This document shows, one piece after another, positions 23,136 to 36,535 of a stretch of 64,000 bases of DNA. The notes beneath the pieces are model-generated. The model saw only the letters and a list, made by a program, of their open reading frames with translations. It did not search any database and had not been told where the DNA came from. Made by a program: the position numbers and the translations under genes. The stretch comes from Antennarius striatus (Eukaryota > Chordata > Actinopteri > Lophiiformes > Antennariidae): positions 14,522,501 to 14,586,500 of the forward strand of contig NC_090785.1 of NCBI RefSeq assembly GCF_040054535.1, written 5' to 3'. Every line of letters begins with the position of its first letter. The first letter of the stretch is position 1.

Positions 23136-26100
23136 GGAGAATGTCAAGGTCTTTGTCGTCTTTATTATGACTTCACACAAAAAGGTTTGCTCAGAAAAAG
23201 ACATTTTTGTGGAGCATTAAAATTTACCAAGTAGCGATATAGATTCTAAATCACTCTACAAAAACAAATGAAAGTGAAAAATGAGAAATAAATGCAAACT
23301 GTCCTGTGATCATCATGACAATCTCACAGATGGGTGTAAAACAGTGGATTTCTGTGGTGTATGTTAAACGATAACCTTATGGTTAAGTAGATTCCAAGTA
23401 AACCTCTAAACATCATTAGAATTTATGACACAGCTCGAACAGAAAGCGTCCCAAGCAATTAAAAGCTTGTAAGAGTTTGCCTTCAGGCTCCTGAATTTTA
23501 ACCTGTAAACTGCTCCATCCACCAATCTTTGGAAGATAAGAATCAAGCAGTGTTTTTGGGAGAAGTGTTGAGTGACACAACTCCACAGTTTCTCAATGTT
23601 GCTTTCTTGTCATGTGTTGATTATGTAATATAAATGCCTTGCAGTATATTCCTGAGAAGAGACAGCTTACTGTCTTGTTTTTTTTAAATGCACAGAAGCA
23701 ATTAAAAGGTCATCGACATTCAACTGACACAATATTATTTTTAATTTCCTCTGTAAACGTTTAATTACATCATGAGATCGCTGGAACAAACTATAACAGG
23801 AGCCAGCTTGTAAATACTGATTTGTTACTTTCCTAAATTCAGATAATAACCAGTTTAAATCTTCCCCGTGTGCCGCTATAGGAAACCATGTTTACACACA
23901 GCTGGCATCCATGGTGATATAAACCTTGACCACAAGAGACTCAACGACCCAGTAAAGGTCCTGGGGTTATGACACAAAATACTTCTGCTATTCTTACCAC
24001 TCAGTAAGCTAAAGAAGACACTGAAGCCCACTTTAAACAAGCGTGGTCAAACTGTCGGCTCCAAAAAAGACTGAAATGTTTCCACGATGTATATGAAGCT
24101 CAGGAACAACAGCCGCCAGCTGTAGTTATATATGGACCACTAGTGTGCGCTCATTTTGTTTCATGCGTCCAAAGAAAGGGCATATAGGGATAGCACAGAG
24201 CTCCAGGTACTGTTACATAAGAGCATGCTTCTTTCCAAACCTCTTTCCATTCCTCTGCAGTTGGTATCCTGAAACAGTAACACAGACCCCAGTTGAATTT
24301 ATGATAGCCCACTGCTTAAATAGCATTCCTTTCAAATGTTTCCTATCAGTTTTGCTTTGTCTACAGACTCATACTATTCAGCTGTCAAAGGTCATGGATA
24401 TTCTTTTGTTGCTCTTGTCAATGCAGAATTTATTGGCATCCAAATATTAATTGACATCAAAATAATATATCCCCATCTGGTTCGCGTGGTACGGATGATG
24501 ATTGACGCTTCATATTTTCGTGGGAATAGCGCATTCTCTGTACTCTAGTCAGAATACAGAGAAATATATATGTACTTATGAGCAAATTAAAGCCGAGACA
24601 GGAAGACAAAGCAACAATGGTTGTCCATTGGGCAGTACATCGCTGTGAAGGTCGTATGATTGATTCTCTTGGGGTAAAAGTCAGCTCTTTGCCTCGAGCT
24701 TGATGCATGACTCACTCATCTGTCATAAAAGACATTCTTGCCAATAGCAGCAATGCGGCCTCTGTAATGACCCGACTGCAGATCTCGTTTAAATTTTAGC
24801 AATGACGTTGCTGGACACCATGTAGCAAACTATCAGACATGTCATTTGATATGAGCAGGGGGGAAATCAACTAACATCATGTGATTCGTATGCTGCTTTT
24901 CTTGCTAATCCAAATAATTTCAGGAGTTCTTTCAAAACGTTTGTGAAACATAACAGCCTACCTTTACAATCATGCCAGCATTGTATCCGTAGAGCTTGTG
25001 TTGTTTCCATTTCAGTTTTCATACTCGGAGCTGGAGTCCTTCTACCTTGGAGCATCTTCCCAATACTCTCAGACAAACGTGACAGCGTTAAGTGAAAGAG
25101 ATATGACTCCTTTCTGTGCTATGGGCTTTAAACTGAGACATCTTCTCTGCTTCATGGCTGACACAGGTGGGCGTGAGTAATTAGAGAGCAGGTCCTGTTA
25201 GTCTTGGTCTCCATGGAAACGGCTGTCATCCATCCTCAGTTCCCACAGAGTAGCTTGAAGCTGAAACACTGATTCCTTGTCTATTTACCTCTCTGTTCTG
25301 GATGGATGCCCTTCACTGAGCTTATTTAGGCTTCCTTCATGCTTGCACTTTAAATATTGCTTCAAGATCACTGATCACATCTCATATTCTGACAATATGA
25401 AAGTCGGATATAAGAAAAGGAGCCCATCATCGATCACTTTCAAGTAAAGCACAGGTATGTAGCGTTTAGAGAGACAGAAGGGTCTGTAAAAAGGTTTCCC
25501 TTCTGCACTGTTTGATCCTATTACTGTCACAAATATGAGGATTGATGTTTAAATAAAGGACATTTTCAGAAAAAGAAGGAACAAAGGGGGAAATTTAACA
25601 GTGTTCTCATCTTCTCATTAGATTGCCAGAAGAATAAATGACGTATATGGAGAAACAGCCCTTCCCCATGATGGATTTCCAAGCCCTGCGGCTGCAACTG
25701 CACTGGGAAGCAGAGCAGGCCGAGCTCCCTCTGTTTTCTCATGATTCACATTAGCTTGCTTTGGCCAGGCCATGCAGTTCAGCTGGAGTCCAACACTAAA
25801 ATAAACATAACAGTATATTACATTAAATAAAAAACAGAAAATGTAATTTTCAAGAATTACATGCTTTTTGTTTTTTTTTCTTAACATTGGTGAGGCTTAC
25901 AAACCTGGGTGAGCACTCAGTGGCGGTCTGATTCATTCTAACTAAAGTCATGTGTGTGAGTAATAGTATTCAGGGAAAAAGATGAAATCTCAATTCAGTA
26001 CATCCAATCTCAATAAACAACTGAAATATGTCCCTCATTGTGCTGTGCATACTTGTATGCAGCATCTTTTGCATATTGAATACTTGACAATAGTTTCTCC

Positions 26101-28080
26101 AAAATGATATGCCTGAAATAATATTTGTGTCTGATGCATTTTAGTGCATCAGACACATTTTAATTAAAAGTTCTTGAAACTACATCCACTCAGTTTTCGC
26201 AGAAACAGGATTTGCTTTCAAACCGGACAAAATGCTTGTATGTACACGCCTAAAATGAAGGAAAGTGAAACTTTCTTCAGATGATAGATGTGAAACGGCC
26301 TTCTGGTGGACACAGAGTACATCATTCTTCACAGTGAAGGTCACCCATGAAATGTAACAATGCCCAAAACACATTTTCAGAGAGCGCTGCCAGTAAGAAA
26401 CTCAAATGTGACTGATAATTTGTGTGCTGTCAGAGGCTGGATTGGACTCTGCTATCTGGAGGCTCGCTGCTGCATAGGGGGACTACATACCAGACATCAA
26501 AGACAACTGGGAGCCAATGGGAGTCCTGTAAGGTGATCTCACATCCAGGACGCTGGGATATGTTACAATGTACAGTATGTGGCCGATATTTTGTAACAGG
26601 TAAACACCAGACCTGGCACCAGGTAGGGATTACAGCTCTGAGCTCCTTCTGTGATGAGATGAAAGACAAAGCTGTGGGCACTATAAACACTTCTTTACAT
26701 TGCTGTCATGCTTGAGGGGAGAAACATCGGGGTCAGTTTCATTGACACACAGTTCACCATTAACTTGTCCATGCTGCGAACTGCTTCCACCCATCTTTTC
26801 CCGTTCTCCATGTCCCTCCACTGCCATCAAATCAAACAGCAGCCAAGCCCTTTGTTTTAAACCGCCTTCTTCCAACACCAGTCTGTGAACCTTTATTTAT
26901 CCTGCTCATTATTTTTTTTCTCTCTCCTTAAAGCTAATCTTGTCTCCTTCCCATTCCCCGGCCCTCTTCCTCTCTCCCTCGCTCTTGTCATGACATTGGC
27001 CTGTGACACGTGTGGGAAACTTTTGTGGGGGCCCCGCTCCGAAAAGGACACTGATATACTGAGAGTGCTGGGTGACAGGGCTATTTCTGGAGCTTGTAAA
27101 TATGAGAACTTCCTTTCCTGAAGCCTATCTCTACCCTAGAGGATTATTAAAAACAAGAAATAATTACATGTTGTGCACTCATTGTCAACACAGCTACTTT
27201 CATGAGAGAATTGAGAGTAGATAGAACTGGGTTTTATGTTTTATGAGAGATTTAAGGCTACTTGGGTTTTTACCAACTTCTTCAGACACAGACATCTACA
27301 GGTCAAAGGAGCAGTGAATCGAGCTCTCAGTTACAAGCCCCCATTATCCCCATTATCAGGAACGGTTTTTGTGTAAAGTAAAGGTTTGTACACACTTCAT
27401 GCTGGGAGTTATCTGGGGAGCATCCAGCTCACCGTCCTGAGGACACCCAAACCTTCTGCCCTTGTTTGGGTGTGGGGAGACCATATCTGTAGCTTTGTAC
27501 AACTGATAAGGGAGATTCATTGTAATCCATACTGATAAGGCCTGGTTTTGGCAAACTATTAAGGAAAGACTAGGAGTTATAAGGTACATTTTTTAACAAG
27601 TGGAATAATTTGATTTCAGTTATTTGACAAACAAAATAAACATTTATATCAGCATTCACTGCTAGTCATAGTCGACTGAAATATTATAGGAGACACAGTA
27701 CTACTGCCTCCATTATTATTACCTCTACGATGACAACTTATAATTACAATATAATAATATAATATATATATATAATTTGCTTATATATATACATACATAT
27801 GTATAATTACAATAATTGTTATTTCTTATTTATTTATATATAGTAATTATAACAATAGTTGCAAGTATTATTATAAAATTAGAAGTAATTAATACTAATT
27901 TAATTTACACTGATTACTCTTATTTAATGAAAATGACCCCATGGAAAAAAAGTCAGCTTGATATTTAATGTTTGTCAAACTTGCATGTTAACCATACTGT
28001 ATATATGCCGTGATTTCACAAAACATACTACAGAGGTAGGGTTAGAAGGTTGGAAGTTTTTCTTAATGAAATAACCAAGC
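23136..28080. other. Intergenic, no gene seen
   Basis: No recognisable coding sequence, RNA gene or complete transposon. An AT-rich patch with TATATA runs is at about 27740-27850. Short frames at 24145-24450 and 26422-26715 show no domain. Confidence 0.5.
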
Positions 28081-28082
28081 AA

Positions 28083-28200
28083 GCAAGGAAACAACCAGTC
28101 GATCAATAAATCAATCAACTTTTATTTATAAAGTGCTTAATCACATCAGCAGACATTTCAAAGCACTTTTACTGACAGATAAATCCAATAGAACCAACAT
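28083..28200. repeat. Dispersed fish repeat fragment (TTTATTTATAAAGTGCTT type)
   Basis: ATCAATAAATCAATCAACTT, then TTATTTATAAAGTGCTTAA and CAAAGCACTTTTAC resemble a common teleost interspersed repeat in which TTTATTTAT-AGCGC and AAAGTGCTTTACA phrases flank a short spacer. The class is uncertain. Confidence 0.5.
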
Positions 28201-28610
28201 TCGGCAAAATGCAAAAAATGTCCAAGGTCATGCACACAGTCACACCTCCAGGATAACATGACGCAGTGGAATAATGAGGGTTTCTGTTGTGATATCGCAC
28301 CAGTTCTGTGTACAAAAGGCCGACAACTCATGACACAAACACACCTGCTGCTCACAACCACTTCTGCTGACCCACAGCATACACACATCTTATAACACTG
28401 TTGCTCCACAGTGTACATTTGGACAATAAATGTTAACATAGAGACAATGAGCACAGCGTCGTGCATTGATTTAATCTGGGGGGAGGGGGGCGGTCCTTGA
28501 TATTATGTTCAGTCTGGCTAAATTGATCATTGACCTTTTCATGCAAACCAAATCAGTCATGTACTCCTTGATGGCCCTCACACACTTTTTGATGCTCACA
28601 CGACGAAATG

Positions 28611-28624
28611 GCGCCACCTAGTGA
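28611..28624 (-). promoter_or_regulatory. CTCF-like motif, minus orientation
   Basis: The minus strand reads TCACTAGGTGGCGC, matching CCASYAGRKGGCRS at 13 of 14 positions; only the first base differs. It is intergenic between neurl1b and dusp1. Confidence 0.45.
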
Positions 28625-29069
28625 TGGATATTCATATTAACATTCCAGAATGAAAAAAAAGTCATAGATATGGCTTATTACAGAACTGGATTTTTTTACA
28701 TTACACTCAATCACTTTTTTTTTAAAAAAATTTAAATTGGTGGATCTTATAGGGAAAATATGATCTAGTCATGACTCTAGACCTTAACCTAACAAAAATG
28801 ACAATGTGGATGAGCATGTAAAGGACACAAAAGGGCAGAAACAGTCAAGATTTGAAAAACACTGCTACTATTGACCCTTCTCAGTGTCATTTCGTCTTGT
28901 TCCCATCACTTCACAGGGGTGTGGGAAAGCTATGACATCACCAGAAGCCTCTCTCAGTCACAAAGGGCTTATATATGGGGAGAATGAGAGACAGACATTT
29001 CCTGTCTGTCGAAATTAACAAGGTTTCTTTAATACCACATGGAACAACTCAGACACTATCTTAGTTTGA

Positions 29070-29325
29070 AAGGCTAACGATGCTTAGAGGTTTTGGAGAT
29101 AAAGTCAGAGAGCCTAGACTGAGATGGTTTGGACATGTCCAGAGGAGATAGTGAATATATTGGTAGAAAGATGCTGAGTTTTGAACTGCCAGGCAGGAGG
29201 CCTAGAGGAAGACCAAAGACGAGGTTTATGGATGTCGTAAAAGAGGACATGAAGGTAGTTGGTGTGAGAGAAGAGGATGCAAGAGGATGGCTGGGACTGA
29301 TGATGTTTTGCTGGACGGTCTGAGG
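29070..29325 (+). mobile_element. LINE C-terminal fragment (RTE/L1-type)
   Basis: One frame reads VREPRLRWFGHVQRR and then a stop; a one-base shift continues RGDSEYIGRKML, PGRRPRGRPKTRFMDVVKED and VGVREEDA. The string RLRWFGHV-QR - GRRPRGRPKTRFMDVVKEDM is a hallmark of the C-terminus of some non-LTR retrotransposon polyproteins. The frameshift near 29138, and the truncation after EEDARGW, make it a dead 5'-truncated copy. Confidence 0.8.
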
Positions 29326-29639
29326 TCAGAGTCCACAGGATCTTCTTCTAGTGAGGGTGCCAAAATAATTCTGGATTTGGTAACCAAAGTCATGTCCCAT
29401 GATGAACGTCCTACGTATGATGGGAAAAACTTGCTGACAGACAAGTGTTCTTCTAGGTGAATCTACCACATGACATGATAGTGTGTGGCAGGTCATGTGA
29501 GGTCTTTTTTGCATGTTTCAAAGCCCCACCAAAATCTTCTCTGACAATGAGGTGTCTCCACTCCAGTCATGAAGCTGTTGGATATACTTAGGGAATGAAG
29601 TTGTAGGCCAGCTGCACCACAAGGTCATTTAGTTGCAGC

Positions 29640-29870
29640 CTACATCATGAATTGGGGGTGAGGAAAGCAGCGCTATACTTTGTTGCTCTGCAGGCCATGA
29701 GAGCTTTGGGTATAATCATGTCCCAATCCCAGTGCTGAGGCTCTGCTGCCATTGTCAGGATATTTTGCAGAGTGGCGTGAAATCTTTGAACTTGTGATGG
29801 TGGCATAAATGGAGTGGAGTGGACTGTGCACATTTAGTGAAATACTCTGGACACAAAGTTCCATATTACA
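29640..29870 (-). mobile_element. Ty3/gypsy-type integrase fragment
   Basis: The minus frame over 29833-29645 contains QVQRFHATLQNIL, then HWDWDMIIPKALMACRATKY and LTPNS. This matches the end of a retroviral-type integrase core and the following conserved region of Ty3/gypsy elements (V-RF-TL--ML, -WD--IP-A--AYR-T-H, -TPN). A stop follows immediately and neither protease, RT nor LTRs are seen beside it, so it is an isolated relic. Confidence 0.75.
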
Positions 29871-30171
29871 AATTAATCTAAATACAGTACAAAAATCCCC
29901 ACTGCACATCTTTTCTGTTTGATGTTGACTTTGGAGAAGTAATTAGTTGTTTAATGAAACAAAGACACCGTTTAAGTATTTAAGGAGCAAAATGACTTAC
30001 TGATGAGGTCATTAGTGCATCTCGTGACACAAATCAGACAAAACATTGACGTCAGAAGCAAAGTGATCAAACTTCAGGCTATAGTCACTATATGTTAGAT
30101 GTTTCACATGATAAAAGTAACAGGAAACGACAGAACATGAATCTGAAAATATTCTAATTCACACAAAAAAA

Positions 30172-30353
<182 letters not shown>

Positions 30354-32855
30354 ATAATGCACTATGAAAAAGGTCGACTGACTTTGTTGGTTCAAAAATG
30401 TCTGTGTCCTTAATTTCCTTTCACATTAATTTCAATATATGAATGTTTTGTCTTTAAAGAAGTTGACTGTCATAATTTCCACACATGAACCACCATCAGT
30501 GGCTCAAACCATCACTGGTTTCACTGGTTCCAGTCCGGTCGTCAGCAGTGACTCAAGAACAAACCGGTCAGACATCAGCAGGATGAACCAGGAGGACTGA
30601 AGCTCAGCAGGTTTTATCTGTGTTTACTCGATGGACTCTGGTTCCATATCTGTGGACAGCAGACTGTTTGCACTTTGAGCTCCAGTTCTTATATCGTCAT
30701 CTGGACCCACTTGTGAATGACTGACTGCTTCTCTTCAGCCACACGGACTGTTTCACAGCCTCTTCACTGCCTGATCGATGTAAGGAGCTGCTTCTGGCCT
30801 GCTCGTGTTTCCTCCATAAAACAGTATAAATAATTCTAAATGATTAACGATTTTTTTCTACACTAATTAACATTCAAATCTATTTTCTATGTAATACACA
30901 GTATCTACCAGAAGGTGGCGCTACTGTCCAAAAAAAAAAGCAAATTCTGGTCAGATGTAACTGGTCCTCAGAAAGTATGTGATCATTTATCATTTGTGTG
31001 ATGTGTCTGTTAAATTACAGGACTTCTTACATTTGCACATGAAAATAGCAATTAATTGAAAAAGTTATCAATCATCTTTCATGGGTTGATTCTGAACAAT
31101 CTGTTGGATAAAACTTGACACCACACAAAGGAAAATAATAAATGACAGCCAAGCAAGGATGTTCTTTATTTTTTACCTACGACCATATGCACAATGAGGA
31201 CATGTCTCATGAAACAGGACCTGGAGCTTGGTTGTCTCTGCTTGGCCAAGATGGATGCATTCATGATCACATCAACAGAGAGCCTGCTTCTTATTAAACA
31301 AATCCTGTGAGCTCCTTCAATGTGTTCATCAATGCTGTGTGTTTAATGCAGTATTTTCACTTGATTTAAAGGTTTAAACAGTTCAGAGGTGTGTCTGAAG
31401 CAAAACACCAACTAAAAACTCACAAAACTCACAAAAACAACTATCCAGAACTAAAGATCAGAATATTTTAGCAGACTCTTCATCACACGTAATAATGGCA
31501 TCATATGAGCTCTGATCCTTCTTCTACAAATCATGGGATCTGTTACAGCTTCTATGAAAGTCTTTGTCTGAAAATAGACGTGGGCTTGGATACAGGATGT
31601 TCCATGTTACTTTTACTTGGGGCCCTGAAGTTTCTTTCATGCATTACTTCATTACTTCAGCAGCAAAGAGGGGGAATAAAACAAACCCTTTCTTGTTCAG
31701 TCTCATGGACACTGTGAACACTCTCTGTGCTGCTGACGCTAGCACGTCACAGCTCACTGTAAAAACCAAAAAATATAAAGTTGGCCCTTTTAATGAATGA
31801 AAAGATGTCAGTTCTTTATTTAAAGAAATATTACAAATTACTTCATAACTCAATGGTTTTCAGCTGCCATCCTGCTGTGATTAATGTCTTCTCATATATG
31901 TGTTCTTTGGGTGTGACATCATCTACCCTGAGCACAGCGAACGTAGAAGACAGGATGCCAGACATTCCTCGAATACTCCACACAGGATCTTGCTTCTGCT
32001 TGTGAACACAACCCTGTGCCTCCAGTGAGTGGAAAAATACAGGCTCTGTTGGGACCTGGTGTAGTGAGTGGGGCTCTGGGGGGGGATGATAGGTGTCCTA
32101 CTTCTGGATGTCAGTCAAATATTGAATGCATTTCAAAGATTAGGAGCAGTTTAATGTTCTCACTTCTATAATTTTATTTGTTTATTTGATTCATCTAACA
32201 TCAATTTTTCTCCAATAATGTAATTCTTTTTTATCATAGCACAGCAGAAATCTCTTACCTGGACAGGTGAAAGTATCAAAGACACGCTGAGCAACCCAAG
32301 TCATATGACTTGAATTGAAATGCAATAAATGCTAATTTAGTACATAATCTTTAGGGCTGCTTTTGTACATTCCAGGCTGGGTTATTAGAGGAAGGGTGAG
32401 GAAAGGACACTCGTCTGAAGCCATACGTAATGTCCTGCATTCCTTAAACTATACAAGTCTTGAGTTATCATGTTGCAGATCTTATCTCACATCCTGTCAC
32501 ACAACTGCGGTTCCTCTGGTTCCTTTTGTCAGCTTTCTGAGAGCTTTGCGCTGGAATGCGACGGCGACTGAATGCTTTGAAACAGGTTCTCTTGCCGTCA
32601 TACTTTCCATACTTTTCCAAGGATGGGGCACATCGACTGTTTATGATTTTACCAACATGATGTTTGGCATCTGGAAAGAACAGACTGTACTTGAGTCTGT
32701 TCTGTTGATTTAGAGGTGAGAACATGCTGGTACAACGCATCAGCCAGAGTACATCAGACAGGCTCACCATCACAGTCATAATCCTCTTATGGATCTACTA
32801 CAGGTGACGGTTCTGCTGTGACATCAATGTGTGGATTAAATCCATTCACTCAGGA
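30354..32855. other. Intergenic, no gene seen; one odd CTGG-rich segment
   Basis: At about 30490-30800 the base composition is more balanced, with repeated CTGGT/CCAGT phrases, but there is no open frame or known repeat I recognise. The remainder is AT-rich and featureless apart from a CTCF-like motif at 30908. Confidence 0.45.
30908..30921 (+). promoter_or_regulatory. CTCF-like motif, plus orientation
   Basis: CCAGAAGGTGGCGC matches CCASYAGRKGGCRS at 13 of 14 positions (A instead of Y at position 5). It is followed by TACTG, in keeping with the extended consensus. Confidence 0.5.
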
Positions 32856-32864
32856 TGTGTGTGG

Positions 32865-32946
<82 letters not shown>

Positions 32947-33017
32947 ATGTGTGTGTGTGTGTGTGTGAGACAGAGAGAGAGAGAGACAGAGAGAGAGAGA
33001 CAGAGAGAGAGAAAGAG
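32856..33017. repeat. (GT)n - (GTGC)n - (GAGA)n compound microsatellite
   Basis: About 30 GT units, seven GTGC-type units, more GT, then GACAGAGAGA purine repeats. It creates the spurious Cys-Val open frames here. Confidence 0.97.
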
Positions 33018-34700
33018 GGACTTAATCCAATTTCAAGGTCTACTATGATGAAGTGTGAGGGTGTAATGACCCAGCATGCTCTCTGACTATCACTTTAATA
33101 TTCCAGCCTCTCACACAGGAAGTGTGATTAATTCAAAGTCTAAACCTTCTGACCACAGATTCACCACAAATTGAATCAAGAGATTGAATGTTCTTTTGCG
33201 CAGCATACACACACAAATGAAACAACCAATATAATGTCAAGATAATATTTCCAAATGTGGAAAATCATTTCAGTATTCAGATCTAAATCAATTTCTACGA
33301 TAAACAATTATCATGATTTCGATGACATGAACGACCAAGCTTTATACCCCAGACCAGAATGTCACATTCCTTTACAAAGACAATTAATTCATAGCATTTA
33401 CTTAACTTATTTATTTCAAATGTTTCAATGGAATTTTAAAGACTTTTATTCGAGTCATTCCTCTTTTTTAAATCGAGAATGAGTCACATTTGATTTGATA
33501 TACGACACATCAGATACTCTTTTGTTTCCTCAGGATCTTGCTAATTTACACTACTTTAAAGTTTTGTCTGTGCTGAGCTGCTAAATGGATCATTCACATG
33601 GCAGCAGGGTGGGAAAGTTTTAGGATATGAAAAGAAATACAGACGTAAAATGACAGATGCATCCCAGGACCCAGTCACAGAAATAGCACCTTGGCATTTT
33701 TTTCACACTGCATTCACATTGTCTCACACAGACACCTAAATCCCCAACACTTTAATTTTAATGTTAATTTACTCGGTAATTGATTGGAAAGCCTGTTTCC
33801 TGCCAGTGGAGCCACAACAGCACATAAAAGCTGCTCACGCAGACACCACAAACAAACACCAGGGAATCTGAAAACACAAAAGGGGCAGTGGGGTTGGTTA
33901 GGGGGTGAGCAGCACATTTGTCACAAAAAAAAAACGGAAAAAAAACACAGCTTTGTCTAAGGAGATGGTGAGGAAATGAATGGAGAAGAAGAAAGAATAA
34001 ACTTTTTAATTAATCCCCCGTAGAGGAAATTATGTGTTGAATCAGCCTTTTATCACAGAGGCATCGTCAGAATTGATGATTTGTCTTATTTTTTTTAAGG
34101 AACAAACATCATCTTTGCTGTCAGGTCATTTTAAAAAAGAATACATGAAACTCTTGAAATCAATTTGTTTTTCTAACCCTAAACCTTTAGTAAATGTGTC
34201 AGGCAGGTTTTAGAGTGTCATTGACACCACCAGCACCTCTGGAGGAAGTTCTTCTCACACTCCACAGAGGGTCAGAGCCAAGTTTTGGCTAATTTGCAAC
34301 CCAAACATATTCCCTCCCTTTCACGGCCACCTCTGTCTCCACCTCCTCATTGGTGTGTGAACCAGGGGACACAAGGCCGGTGCTTGACTGAGCCCTGAAT
34401 GCTCTTTAGTTGTCACACTTTTCCCAAACGCCTTGCAGCTGCTCCTATTGTGGCCACAAAGGGAGGACTCCTTAGCCGATTCTTTGCAGCCTCCTGTTGT
34501 TGCCCGGATCTCAGATGGGTTCATAGAGAGGGAGCGTGGCTGGGACAATGGCTGAGGCCATGACATCATGCTTCTTATGTGGTCAAAACCTTTGTGCAGA
34601 TACACGGTGGGATTCCATTACATGGAGCAGAACACATTGAAGTAGTTTGAAGATATCTTCTTCAGCATTTGATTTTTTTTTTAAAAAGGTTTTGGAGATG
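33018..34700. other. Intergenic; one short fish-repeat scrap
   Basis: No gene seen. TTAATTAATCCCCCGTAGAGGAAATT at about 34005-34030 resembles the TTTATTGATCCCC..GGGGAAATT phrase found at the ends of common teleost short elements. Confidence 0.4.
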
Positions 34701-34706
34701 CTATAT

Positions 34707-34971
34707 ACTTTATTATTCCTCAGATGGGGAATTCTTTTACATTCTAGTATCTAGTATACACATAATAGGCCATTTTAGTGGCATCAAACTGGGAGAAGTT
34801 TTGGGGTTTGGTGTCTTGCTCAAAGGCAAAGGGGTTCAAGACTAATTCTTCTCATCTTTGTTATTTGTGATTGTATCACAAACACTGTTAAACACAGATC
34901 AATCTGTATCTCTCCCTTGTCTGTTTGTCAGTAAGGCATCTTTGAATAATTTCCCTTTGGGATTATTCAAG
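34707..34971. mobile_element. Candidate short nonautonomous element with inverted ends
   Basis: The left end ACTTTATTATTCCTCAGATG-GGGAATTC and the right end GAATAATTTCCC-TTTGGGATTATTCAAG are imperfect inverted copies of each other and resemble the TTTATTGATCCCC..GGGGAAATT phrase of common fish repeats. The enclosed 200 bases are non-coding. It could be one 265 bp element or two unrelated scraps. Confidence 0.4.
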
Positions 34972-35189
34972 AATTCACTCATTTTGAGTTCTTGAAAGAA
35001 AACGATAATTTTTAATTAAATAACTTCACAACTTCAAGTGTGAATGTTTGACAGTTTATTTTTTGCTGTTTTGTGCTTTATAACAGGGTCATTTGTAATG
35101 TGAAGGTGAACCTGCTTAGTATATTCGTCACTGTGTAGCATTGGCTAATGTGTTTAAAGCTAAGTCTTGGTACCTATGTGCTCACAACA

Positions 35190-35230
35190 AACACACACAC
35201 ACACACACACACATACAGACACACACACAG
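35190..35230. repeat. Short (CA)n tract
   Basis: Interrupted CA dinucleotide repeat (with CATACAGA) upstream of the dusp1 3' end. Confidence 0.9.
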
Positions 35231-35311
35231 TGGTGTAACAGTCAAATCTGTCAGACAATAGCTGAAAAAACGGGAAGTCCATTCAAAATTAATTACAAAA
35301 ATCCACTGACA

Positions 35312-35317
35312 TTTATT
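35312..35317 (-). terminator. dusp1: Candidate poly(A) signal of dusp1
   Basis: AATAAA on the minus strand, 863 bases past the dusp1 stop. It implies a 3' UTR of about 0.9 kb, similar to the length expected for DUSP1. The interval also has ATTTA pentamers on the minus strand (for example near 36083 and 35382), the kind of AU-rich element known to destabilise DUSP1 mRNA in mammals. Confidence 0.4.
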
Positions 35318-36179
35318 CAGTATAAAAACAGCAACTGTATGCAAAAATAGATACCATAAAGAAATATATTACTTTCGTTCAATAAATATGTCAGAATGCA
35401 GTCACTGAAGACTACATGACCCAGGGTTTTAGTTCTGGGGTTCTATCTCTCTCAGCCTGCAGCAAACAGCAGAGACAGAACATGAGGTATTTAATGGTCC
35501 ATTTCCCCAGAGTGTCAGGATCGTCAAGGCTTCATGATGTCGTTGAAAGGAAGGCATCTGCATTTGATTTGGAAGCCTATTCAACTCTCAAACTGAAAAT
35601 GAGCATTTCTACGACTACACTGAAAAAGAGGGGGATACATTCATTGTATGTCAAATGAAGGAGTAACTTCCATGTCAGTACAGAAAACAAAAATGGACAT
35701 TTTAGAGGATAAGTCAATTTTCCTGAGACAACAATGAGCATTCTCTATTTTGTTTTCAGAAAAAAAGCACACAAAAAAAAAAAATTATGATTATCAAAGC
35801 GATCGCCTTCATGAAAAGAAGTCATTTTATAAAGATTACTATGATACATCTAACATCCTCTACAGGAGAGACTACCTTTATCAATCATCTCCCAAGTCAT
35901 CTAGGATAAAAACCGTAGTTGACTGTCACACTTGGAGGCCAACTTCAATATTGCCTGATGGTAGTTAGCAAATCCCCCTTTGAAATGATGAGGCCAACAT
36001 TCGTAGATTTGGGCCAGCAGCTCGTGGATCAAATGAACTCAACACAAACGTTCCCAATCACATCAAGTGATACCAGTATCAGCATAAATGGATCAGCCAT
36101 GTGTTGTGCACTGATCTTCTCAGAGTCACTTTGTGTTTTGCAGTCCAAACAAACAAAGTCTGTGCTCCCTGCAGCCACC

Positions 36180-36535
36180 TCAGCAGCTAGGAGAGGTGGT
36201 GATGGGGCTGTGCAGGAATGATAGCTGGCCAGCTGAGGTGTGTACCGGGATGGAGACTGGGAAATTGAACACTGTGCTACTGTTGCCGATGGCCGGACTG
36301 CCCGCTTCCGAGGAGCACGTGGAAGAAGCCAGGACCTGGGACTCGAACTGCAGAAGCTGCCCCATGAAGCTGAAGTTGGGGGAGATGATGCTGCGACGCT
36401 GCTTGACGAACTCAAAGGCCTCGTCCAGCTTCACGCGGTTGGTTCGCATCAGGTAGGCGAGGCAAATAGTGGCAGAGCGGGAGATGCCTGCCTGGCAGTG
36501 CACAAAGACACGACCTCCTTTATTTCGCACCGAGT
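36180..36535 (-). CDS. dusp1: dusp1 exon 4
   Basis: Acceptor TCTCTTTCCCACAG|AC. Encodes residues 246-363 with the catalytic HCQAGISRS loop and the SIISPNFSFMGQLLQFE helix. The C-terminus is rich in Ser, Thr and Pro and ends TTSPSC; serines here correspond to the region phosphorylated by ERK to stabilise mammalian DUSP1. Stop TGA at 36182-36180. Confidence 0.97.

Noticed and set aside
36029-36456. Long frames on both strands over dusp1 exon 4
   Set aside because: Shadows of the catalytic exon in other frames.
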